From Comamonas thiooxydans (GTDB taxonomy: Bacteria; Pseudomonadota; Gammaproteobacteria; Burkholderiales; Burkholderiaceae_C): a stretch of DNA of 64,000 nucleotides. The translations under genes and the position numbers were made by a program. A model generated the notes under the pieces. The model saw only the letters and a program-made list of their open reading frames with translations. It did no database searches and had not been told where the DNA came from. The DNA lies in assembly GCF_000964545.1 (NCBI RefSeq), contig NZ_BBVD01000009.1, positions 62,001 to 126,000 on the forward strand. The letters run 5' to 3'. Of this stretch, positions 18,607-25,714 are shown one piece after another (position 1 is the stretch's first letter; each line of letters begins with the position of its first letter).

Positions 18607-20180
18607 TCCTCTTGCTCGGCAGGCTTCTCGGCCTTGGTAGTTGGAGAACGGCCCCTGCTCAATTCATACAGAGAAGGAAGTCCACGCTCGGCACGCATCT
18701 GGTCCTCAATGCGCTGCTGGTCAAGAACCTCTTCGTAGTCCTTACCCTGCTCTGCGCATTCGTCTTCCATGGTGGAAAGGCCCGTCTCCATGCGCTTCTG
18801 GGCGGCTTCGGCCTCTTTCACCGGGTCGACGTATCCACGGCCACCAAAGATGAAGCGGCAGCGTGTGTAGGCATAGCGCTTTTCATAGAAGCCGGGTGCA
18901 TCGATCACGCCGGCATTGACGGCTTCTTCCAGCCACAGCTCATAGATAGGGCGCAGCCAGTAGTCGGTCAGCCAACGGCGACGGCCGTGGAAATAGCGCC
19001 AGGCTTCGAGCAAAGCAGCCCGAGCCGAGGAATAGTTGGTCTTGCTGAAGTCCTTGACCAGCAGCTCATAGGGAATGTTCAGACCGGCAGCGATGTTGCG
19101 CAGCACGGCCAGCATGAATGCCTCGAAGGCCACGTTGGGGCGGCCTGGCGTGAATGGGCTGACTTTGGCTCCGGCTGGCAGAGGAATGATGGCCGCGCCT
19201 TCCAGCTTGCGGATGGCCTGGGCCTCTTCCATCGACGTTTCCCAAGCATCGCGGGGCGCATCTCCGAACAACTCCTCGGATGAGCGCTGGTCCATGTTGG
19301 ACTCGAGGAACGCCGCCACCAGGGAGTTGGCCATGCTGGCTTGCAACTCGTTTTGCGAGTACTTGCCGGCCATGTGAAATTCACGCATGACCGCGGCCAG
19401 GATGGGCTTACCACGGGACTGCCCCGTCTGTTCCTTGTCGTGGAGATGCACAACCCGACGGCGGCCCCACTCTGTAAACGCCGGAACCCGCTCCCAGCGG
19501 GTCAAATCCATGGCCTCAGAACCTGACAGGTAGGGCGCATCGCCCGGATGCGCCTTTTGAAAGTGATAAGCGACGGGAGCACCGTCGTTGTCGAACTCGA
19601 TGCCTTCCCGCATACGCGGCATGCCGGCGAGCCCAGGCGGCGTCCCCAGTCGTGCGGATGCGATCAGGCTCAGCCTGGTGTTCCAGATCATCCCAGGGCG
19701 AGGTCGCCAGAGCGGCAGTGCCACCGCATCTCCAGTCGTCATGCCGCTGGTCAACGCTTGAGTGGTCAGCCCCAGCAGATTCAAAGTGAGCGCTGCATCA
19801 CACTCAGTCGTATCGGCCCAGCTGCGAAAGTGAGCCTCAGTGTTGTTGCCCCACTCTCTGGCCTGCTCAGGTGTCCAGCCCAGCAGACGGTAATCGGGGC
19901 GCGACGACAGACGCAGCACCGCGCCGATGATGTTGTCGCGCATGGTCTGCATGCCACCGGAGACCAGACCATTGTTGCGGGTCAGGTCCAGCGAGCGGCT
20001 GCTCAGGGTGCCCAGCTCTGGCAGCAATGCTGCATCAGCGCTGCTCTGCGAGGGATGCCAGCCAGAAAATGCGAGATCGGAGTGCGACGCCCCTTGATAC
20101 GCAGTCATGCCAGCACGCGAACCATGAGAGGCGCTGGCGGCGGCACGAAGGTGGCGACTGTTGCGATTCTTGCGCGCCAT
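18603..20180 (-). CDS. B: portal protein, gpB family
   Basis: This 525-residue protein forms the twelve-fold DNA entry ring. It matches lambda portals in size (533) and pattern: SRSLDLTRNNGLVSGGMQTM, DNIIGAVLRL, GIEFDNDGAPVAYHFQKAHP, and NIPYELLVKDFSKTNYSSAR. The N-terminus is basic. It follows the gpW gene by two bases and overlaps gene C by four. Confidence 0.92.
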   Translation of the reverse strand: MARKNRNSRHLRAAASASHGSRAGMTAYQGASHSDLAFSGWHPSQSSADAALLPELGTLSSRSLDLTRNNGLVSGGMQTMRDNIIGAVLRLSSRPDYRLLGWTPEQAREWGNNTEAHFRSWADTTECDAALTLNLLGLTTQALTSGMTTGDAVALPLWRPRPGMIWNTRLSLIASARLGTPPGLAGMPRMREGIEFDNDGAPVAYHFQKAHPGDAPYLSGSEAMDLTRWERVPAFTEWGRRRVVHLHDKEQTGQSRGKPILAAVMREFHMAGKYSQNELQASMANSLVAAFLESNMDQRSSEELFGDAPRDAWETSMEEAQAIRKLEGAAIIPLPAGAKVSPFTPGRPNVAFEAFMLAVLRNIAAGLNIPYELLVKDFSKTNYSSARAALLEAWRYFHGRRRWLTDYWLRPIYELWLEEAVNAGVIDAPGFYEKRYAYTRCRFIFGGRGYVDPVKEAEAAQKRMETGLSTMEDECAEQGKDYEEVLDQQRIEDQMRAERGLPSLYELSRGRSPTTKAEKPAEQEE

Positions 20181-20182
20181 GT

Positions 20183-20416
20183 TCAGCCCACCAGATAGAT
20201 GGGTCGACGTGCGCGCTTGCCGCTGCGACGGGTCAACTCATCGTTGATGTCGCTGATCTGCTTTTGCAGATCACGGACGCTTGTGTCGCGGAACTGGACC
20301 GAGCGGCCGTGACCGCTGGCGGAACTGGGACCAGTGAGCTGCTGCTCATGGGCAACGCTCAGGCGATCCCGAAGATCGGTGAGCTGCTGCGTGCTGTAGT
20401 GGCTATAAAGTCCCAT
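20183..20416 (-). CDS. W: head-tail joining protein, gpW-like
   Basis: This 77-residue protein (MGLYSHYSTQQLTDLRDRLS; then LQKQISDINDELTRRSGKRA) fits gpW proteins: two helices around a small hairpin, about 70 residues. It forms part of the head connector. In lambda, W directly follows terminase A. Here a plus-strand moron and a Mor-like gene separate them. Confidence 0.8.
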   Translation of the reverse strand: MGLYSHYSTQQLTDLRDRLSVAHEQQLTGPSSASGHGRSVQFRDTSVRDLQKQISDINDELTRRSGKRARRPIYLVG

Positions 20417-20452
20417 GCGCCGATGGTCGGCGCGATGCTGTGACAGTTACTT

Positions 20453-20465
20453 GTGACAGTGTCAC
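20453..20465. promoter_or_regulatory. operator-like palindrome before the moron
   Basis: GTGAC-AGT-GTCAC forms a 13-base palindrome between the divergent gpW gene and the plus-strand moron. A further TGACAG half-site lies at 20441-20446. It could be a regulator site for the moron promoter. No clear -35/-10 pair was found next to it, so the role is open. Confidence 0.3.
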
Positions 20466-20592
20466 TATTTTTGGCACAGATTCCGTGATAGAGATTTTGA
20501 GAAGTGGTGGCTATCCCAGGGCATCATGGGCCCCGCATGCATGTAACAGAACATATCATGAACCTATTCCAACATTTAGTTCGAACCTCATA

Positions 20593-21402
20593 ATGCCTGC
20601 CACGACATTTGAAATGACCGTTGAAGTCATCCGCGCCACAGCACCAATTGCGACCTTACTTGCTGCGTTTTTTGGGGGCAGATGGGCATACAAGATCCAT
20701 CAGGACAAAGTCAAACATGAGAACGAAAAGGAGAAAATCTCCAACGAGCGAGAGCTAAAGCTCGCATCAGTTCTCATAAGCAACCGGCTAGCAGTATTTA
20801 TTAAGGGGTGTCTGTTGGTTGCAGCAGATGAAGGACTCGATGAGTATGGCCAACCCGCAGGCCGCGGCCGGGAAGGATCTGAGCCCTACTGTTCCCCCAC
20901 CACTGACCTGCCTAATTGGGAGCCTAGCTCCACCGACGCACAGTGGAAGTATCTCGAGCCCAACCTGGTAGATCAGTTGTTCAAACTCTCACTATTGGTT
21001 GACGAAGCGAACTGGAGCATCGCCGGAGCCAATTTTGAACCAGACCCACCCGATTACTACGATTACTTCTATCAACGACGAATGCAATATGCAGATCTCG
21101 GTATGAAGGCCATCCGTCTGCGCACACACGTTGTTGCCAATGCAGGACTTGCTGACGAAGGGATGCCACAACTTTATAGGGACGCTCTGAAATCTCTGCA
21201 AGACACCAAGTCTGAACTTCTTGAGAATCAACGATTGAGAGAAGAGCGTCAGATCATCTTCACGCGAGAGCTATTTGGAGGGATACAAGAAACAGCCACT
21301 CCCGCTCTTATCAACGACGACGATGCCAACACTAAGGAGCAATCTAGTTCGGATGGGATAAAAATCCTCCCCGACAACGATATAAAGCCGCTGCCTCAAT
21401 GA
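20593..21402 (+). CDS. moron: membrane-anchored protein of unknown function
   Basis: This plus-strand gene sits inside the minus-strand head module between the terminase and gpW genes, the usual sign of a moron expressed from its own promoter. The chosen start gives 269 residues: MPATTFEMTVEVIRATAPIA, a membrane segment (ATLLAAFFGGRWAYKIH), a charged coiled coil (about 35-60), then a soluble domain with YYDYFYQRRMQYADLGMKA. A GTG start at 20440 is possible but adds a stretch that reads as non-coding. AT content is higher than in its neighbours. No family was recognised. Confidence 0.6.
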   Translation: MPATTFEMTVEVIRATAPIATLLAAFFGGRWAYKIHQDKVKHENEKEKISNERELKLASVLISNRLAVFIKGCLLVAADEGLDEYGQPAGRGREGSEPYCSPTTDLPNWEPSSTDAQWKYLEPNLVDQLFKLSLLVDEANWSIAGANFEPDPPDYYDYFYQRRMQYADLGMKAIRLRTHVVANAGLADEGMPQLYRDALKSLQDTKSELLENQRLREERQIIFTRELFGGIQETATPALINDDDANTKEQSSSDGIKILPDNDIKPLPQ

Positions 21403-21416
21403 AAAAAAACGGTGCA

Positions 21417-21728
21417 CTACTGAATATTGTTTTGAGAGCAATCGCGACTACCCGCAACCCATCGATAGACCGTCCGAGTTGACACTCCATGCTTGCGCGC
21501 CACTTCCCGGCTATTGTTTCCATCAAACTCGCGTAGAACGGCGGCCCGGACTTCCTTGCGGCTTCGGACAGTGTTGCGGGCATAGGCATTCATCCCACCA
21601 ATGCGGGTGACGACACGGCGCAGCACGCTTTCAGTCAGGTCCGTAGCGCGATCGACACCGAAGCACAGACCTGCAGCATTCAGCTCCTCACGCAGGATAT
21701 CGATCAGTTCAAGGCGTTTATTACTCAT
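21417..21728 (-). CDS. Mor-family transcription activator-like protein
   Basis: This 103-residue protein resembles Mu Mor/C activators. It has an acidic N-terminal helix (LELIDILREELNAAGL), then GGMNAYARNTVRSRKEVRAA and a C-terminal helix-turn-helix (REVARKHGVSTRTVYRWVAG). Mor dimers bind near late or middle promoters and recruit RNA polymerase. Here it follows the terminase gene by 30 bases and faces the moron end-to-end. Its target promoter is unknown. Confidence 0.65.
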   Translation of the reverse strand: MSNKRLELIDILREELNAAGLCFGVDRATDLTESVLRRVVTRIGGMNAYARNTVRSRKEVRAAVLREFDGNNSREVARKHGVSTRTVYRWVAGSRDCSQNNIQ

Positions 21729-21758
21729 ATTTTTATAGCTTAAAGTGGCGTGAATGTC

Positions 21759-23699
21759 TTATGAAAGGCTGATGGGGGTGAAAACACTTCGCTTCTTTGG
21801 CAGGGGCTTTGGCTCCGGCAAGACCAAGGGACTGCCGGAGTCGGCCGGCAGCAGTACGCCATCGCTTCTCCCGGCCAGCTGGCTCTCGAGAAACTGCTCA
21901 CGCAGCTGATAGTCAATCTCGCGTTTGCGGTGCAGGCGTAGCTCGGGGTGATGCGCAGCGGCATAGCTGTAAATGGCCGTATCGAGCGGCTCATTGCGGG
22001 CTCCGCGCTTTTTCTCGTAGCGGTTCTTGGCTGGGTCGAAGGTTTCACTGACCAGGCCCTTGAAGTAGAACTGGTCCAGCTCCTGCGAAAAGTGGGTGCA
22101 GCGCTCCTCCGGCTTGCGATCAGCGTCCACACTGAGACGGCCGAACAGCCAGTTCTTGGCCGCGACAGTGCCAACGTAATAGCCGCGCACGCCCTTTCGG
22201 TCAGTCTGACCATTGCGGGTGACGTCCAGCAAGCGAGGCTTTCCCAGCACCGGCGCGTTATTGGGCACGGCGCCCTGAATCACCATGGGACGACGCACCA
22301 GGCCCAGGCGCACCCAGTGCTTGACGGCCTCGGACCTGTGCCCGCCCATGTCAACAGCTGTCGCATCGACGCCTAGCAGGTAACCGGCCTCCGATTGAAT
22401 CGGTCGATTCAGGTATTCGGTCAGCGCCACCCATACGGCATCGTCTGCAGGATCGCCGGGGAACTCGTGATAGTCGAGCGCCCAAAGTCCCATGCTGCGC
22501 CCCCAGCCGCTGAGGTGCAAGGCAAGGCGGTCATCCTGGGTATCTACCCCTGCGGTCACCCAGAGCACGCCCTTCGGTGCAACACGGATCGGATACTGCT
22601 CCGCGCGCTCCTGAATGGCGTTGTAACGCACCGAGCGCATGGTGGCGTCTTCCCAAGTCTCGGCCAGGCGGTCATTTAGGAACACCTTGAGCTTGGCCGG
22701 GTCGGCCTGAGCATCCAGCCACATGGCAGCCAGCTCCGCCCAGGTCGGGCCCAGGCCGAACTGGTAATAGAGGCAGTTGATGGTGTAGCTGCGTACCCCC
22801 TTCGCGCCATTGGGATTGGTGGCAATCCAGCGGCCCGCGGCGATCATGGCCGTTTTGTGGTGCTCTTCGATGATGCAGCCGTGCTCCTGGCACACGTACC
22901 AGGCCTTGGAACAATCGGGGGCCCACTTGAGGCCCGACCACTGCAAATGCTGCATATGGCCGCAGTGAGGGCATGGCACGTGGTACCGGCGCTGATCACC
23001 CGCGAGAAACTTCTCTTCGATACGGCTCTGCCCCTTGATCTGAGGGCTGCTGATGTAGATGCGCAGGCTGGTGGCCGGGAAGGCAGAGGTGCGCCCCTCC
23101 AGCATGAGCAGCGGGTCGTCGCCGGTGCGCAATGCCGCGGCGAACTCATCCAATTCGTCAACCAGCAAGAAGCGCACTGTGGTGGACTTGAGGCGGGACG
23201 GGCTGCCGGCGTGCTCCAGATAGAGCTGGCCACCGATGAAATCCTTGAAGGTCTTGGTGTTGCTCGAGTTGCGGCTGGAGATGCTTCGCAGGGCTTCCTT
23301 GACGGCCTTGGTCTCCTCGATCATGGGGTCTAGCTTCTGGTTGACCCACTTCTCCATGCTGACTTCGCCGGGCAGGCAGACCATTACCGGGCCCGGATTC
23401 TCGGCCATGATGTAGCCGAGCGCGTTCACCTCCACCTCTGTCTTGCCGAACTGAATAGGGAACATGAGCACCACCTCACGCACGCCGCTCTTGTTGCTGC
23501 AGGCGTCCATGGGCTCCTGCAGAGGCGGATTGCGAGCCGTGCGCCACTGGCCCGGCAGGCTGGAGCCCTTGGTGCTGAGCACCCGATTCTTGTCGGCCCA
23601 TTCACTGACCGTCCTGCGCTTGCGCGGCGCCACGCTGCGCGCCATGGAGCGCAATGCCCTCGACGGGCACGACAGAGCACCTGAATTCAAAGCTCTCAC
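21759..23699 (-). CDS. A: terminase large subunit, GpA family
   Basis: This 646-residue protein is the DNA-packaging motor and nuclease. An adapted Walker A lies at about residues 79-87 (MFPIQFGKTE), Walker B at 177-185 (FLLVDELDE), and CPHCGHM further on is a zinc-like element seen in GpA proteins. Lambda gpA has 641 residues. The GTG start overlaps the small-subunit stop (GTGA). An ATG 18 codons further on (23645) is a possible alternative. GpA terminases normally cut at cos sites. Confidence 0.9.
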   Translation of the reverse strand: MRALNSGALSCPSRALRSMARSVAPRKRRTVSEWADKNRVLSTKGSSLPGQWRTARNPPLQEPMDACSNKSGVREVVLMFPIQFGKTEVEVNALGYIMAENPGPVMVCLPGEVSMEKWVNQKLDPMIEETKAVKEALRSISSRNSSNTKTFKDFIGGQLYLEHAGSPSRLKSTTVRFLLVDELDEFAAALRTGDDPLLMLEGRTSAFPATSLRIYISSPQIKGQSRIEEKFLAGDQRRYHVPCPHCGHMQHLQWSGLKWAPDCSKAWYVCQEHGCIIEEHHKTAMIAAGRWIATNPNGAKGVRSYTINCLYYQFGLGPTWAELAAMWLDAQADPAKLKVFLNDRLAETWEDATMRSVRYNAIQERAEQYPIRVAPKGVLWVTAGVDTQDDRLALHLSGWGRSMGLWALDYHEFPGDPADDAVWVALTEYLNRPIQSEAGYLLGVDATAVDMGGHRSEAVKHWVRLGLVRRPMVIQGAVPNNAPVLGKPRLLDVTRNGQTDRKGVRGYYVGTVAAKNWLFGRLSVDADRKPEERCTHFSQELDQFYFKGLVSETFDPAKNRYEKKRGARNEPLDTAIYSYAAAHHPELRLHRKREIDYQLREQFLESQLAGRSDGVLLPADSGSPLVLPEPKPLPKKRSVFTPISLS

Positions 23700-24328
23700 T
23701 CGCCTGCCCCTCCGTTTCGACGGCTCTCGATCTCATCGGCCAGCTTATTGATGGCGGCCGAGAGTTCAGTTCTGGCGATGTCCATCTGCTCGCCCAGAAT
23801 GCGGATCACCTCGTCGGACTCCAGGCCTGCCAGCATGGGTCCGACGGTCGACGGCACTGCATCCAGAACGCTGGCGATCTTGGCTGCCGCGTCTGAAAAT
23901 GCGCCAATGGCCTCATCAGCGTCCATGAGCTCGCCCACTTCCTTGCGGTAGGCGTTCTCCTCCCGCAGGGCGGCATAGTGCTCGCGCTTGGCTTTGCTGT
24001 CCTGAAAGTGAAAGCCACTCTTGCCGGTGCCCCCTTCATCACCCTCCCCAGCGTCTGCTCCATCGTCCGGAGGCTCGGCGGGGTCCGGGCTGGTCAGCTC
24101 ATGACCGCGACTGGCTGCATGCCTGGCCGCGACACCTGCACGGCTTGGGTCTCTCGTCTCCGCGATGCGCCGGATGGATTCGGCCACGCGCACCAGCTTC
24201 CCGTCATCAGTCATTACCAGCCGCCCCTCGTTGCGCAGCTGATAGACAAAGCGGCCCTTGTAGCCCATGTGCCTGTTGAACTCGCTCAATGTGAGCGTCT
24301 CGGGGTGTCTGCTTTGCATATTGCTCAT
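23696..24328 (-). CDS. terminase small subunit, Nu1-like
   Basis: This 210-residue protein has an N-terminal winged-helix-like part (LTLSEFNRHMGYKGRFVYQL then RNEGRLVMTDDGKLV), as in Nu1-type DNA-binding subunits. An acidic Gly/Asp-rich linker follows at about 75-105, then a helical part (HYAALREENAYRKEVGELMD) for oligomerisation and contact with the large subunit. It overlaps both neighbours by four bases. It should bind the packaging start site. Confidence 0.75.
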   Translation of the reverse strand: MSNMQSRHPETLTLSEFNRHMGYKGRFVYQLRNEGRLVMTDDGKLVRVAESIRRIAETRDPSRAGVAARHAASRGHELTSPDPAEPPDDGADAGEGDEGGTGKSGFHFQDSKAKREHYAALREENAYRKEVGELMDADEAIGAFSDAAAKIASVLDAVPSTVGPMLAGLESDEVIRILGEQMDIARTELSAAINKLADEIESRRNGGAGE

Positions 24329-25158
24329 ACGCCTGCCGTCTGCCGCATCCGGTAACGGATTCTGCGGCTCAAGTAGTTTTCGACATCAGCACGCTGACCC
24401 ACCTTCTCCATGTCCAGGCGCTCTTGATAATTGCCGGCCCGCACGAACATCAGCACGGGCCGGATGTCGGCTCCGGAGTTACCAACCACCGCCCAGATCC
24501 CCGGCGCCAGGTTGGAGGCACGGCGGTCGTTCTCGCCTTTGGCCGTCCACCGGGCACCTCCGCGCAGCTTTCCGTAGGCCAGGATGTAGCGGCGCCCAAT
24601 GTTCGGGCCCACCTTGCGCACGCCGGCACCGCCGCGCAACTGCAGAGCTTTGCGCCGGGCGTCAGTCATGTTGGCGCGGTAGCCCTGCTCTCCGAACGCA
24701 CGGAAATAGCTGAGCAGCTGGACGATAAAGCCGCCCTTGAGATTCCCATAGCGGTCCTCGCTCCCAGGAAAGGGCTCAGCAGGAATTGCGGTCTGGTAGC
24801 CCTTGGGCAGGATGCCGGCACGCCGCAGCGCGACCTCGCTGCGTTTGTCCCGACGCTTGCCGCCCAGGTTCTGGGCCTTCAGGATCTTCTTGGGGTCGAC
24901 CCCTTTGCCGCCCATGTATTCCGGCTCGATCGTGGCCATGGGCTTGTCTACCGTCGCCCTCTTCAGCATGGGGCTGCGCAGGATGTAATCGGTCGGGCGA
25001 TCGAAAACGCTGCGCATTTCCTCTTGCATGGCACGGCGCACCTCAAAGCCGGCGTCATTGACCGCCTTCACAGAGGCCTCCCGAACCTTGGAGCGCGAGA
25101 GGCGGTCCATCAAGGTCTGAACAGGCTTGAGCCCTTTGATGCTGCTCGTGATCTGCAT
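24325..25158 (-). CDS. gpZ-like minor tail or neck protein
   Basis: This 277-residue basic protein (start MQITSSIKGLKPVQTLMDRL; later KAVNDAGFEVRRAMQEEMRS) resembles phage gpZ/virion-morphogenesis proteins that act in head-tail joining. In lambda, Z lies between FII and U; here it lies upstream of the terminase. A strong GAGGAGG site precedes the start, and TAATG couples it to the upstream gene. Family assignment is moderate. Confidence 0.5.
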   Translation of the reverse strand: MQITSSIKGLKPVQTLMDRLSRSKVREASVKAVNDAGFEVRRAMQEEMRSVFDRPTDYILRSPMLKRATVDKPMATIEPEYMGGKGVDPKKILKAQNLGGKRRDKRSEVALRRAGILPKGYQTAIPAEPFPGSEDRYGNLKGGFIVQLLSYFRAFGEQGYRANMTDARRKALQLRGGAGVRKVGPNIGRRYILAYGKLRGGARWTAKGENDRRASNLAPGIWAVVGNSGADIRPVLMFVRAGNYQERLDMEKVGQRADVENYLSRRIRYRMRQTAGV

Positions 25159-25403
25159 TACGCCTCCTCGCCGGTTTGTGGGGCCGTGGGGCGGCTTTCT
25201 GGGTGCAGCGCCCCCATCCCCTTGCCCACGTACTCCGCGCTGCCTGTGAGCGTGAACGTCATGGCACGCAGGCCAGGGAAGTGCCCACCGTCCTGCAAAG
25301 ACTTCACCAGCGACTGCAGTTGAGGCCAGGCTTTGACCGCGGCGCGAACCTCTGCAGCGTTTTCAGGCGTGCAGGGAATCACCCTCTTCTTCTCTTCTTC
25401 CAT
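25158..25403 (-). CDS. small protein coupled to the packaging operon
   Basis: This 81-residue protein (MEEEKKRVIPCTPENAAEVR; then AWPQLQSLVKSLQDGGHFPG) starts after the repeat-rich block and ends with TAATG at the next start. It ends ESRPTAPQTGEEA. The reading frame stays open upstream through the repeats, but that part is a by-product of the nine-base repeat period and is not counted. No family was recognised. Confidence 0.6.
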   Translation of the reverse strand: MEEEKKRVIPCTPENAAEVRAAVKAWPQLQSLVKSLQDGGHFPGLRAMTFTLTGSAEYVGKGMGALHPESRPTAPQTGEEA

Positions 25404-25437
25404 CTCTATTTCTTTCAAAAAGGGGGGTGTAGAGAGA

Positions 25438-25687
25438 TGTGCGCTATGAAGTGCGGCATTTTGTGCGGCATGACAAGCACGTAAGTGATTGATGTGTATG
25501 AGGTGTGCGCTGTGTGCGCTATGTGCGCTATGAACATGCACACACATACGCACGCCTGCATGCATGTGTGTGCACGCGCCCGCCTGCACCCCCGTAAAGG
25601 GTGATAGCGCACATGGCGCACACACCTTAAAAATCAATGACTTAACAGCGCACACCATGCCGCACACGCTGCCGCACATAGCGCACA
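25438..25687. repeat. iteron-like TGTGCGCT repeat cluster; candidate origin or packaging site
   Basis: The 311 bases between the small gene and the helicase-primase gene hold no gene. TGTGCGCT occurs at 25438, 25504, 25513 and 25522, the last three exactly nine bases apart. Variants with TGCGGC lie at 25451-25470. The same octamer occurs inverted at 25606, 25647 and 25680, with variants at 25615, 25659 and 25671. The two groups point at each other around a TGCATGCA palindrome (25557-25564). An AT-rich block lies at 25626-25646. This looks like an iteron origin or a terminase binding region. Confidence 0.6.
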
Positions 25688-25714
25688 GTTCTGGGCGAAT
25701 CACTGCTGCGATGC

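Noticed and set aside
25438..25687. CRISPR array
   Set aside because: The units are only eight to nine bases, occur in both orientations, have no regular spacers and no cas genes nearby.
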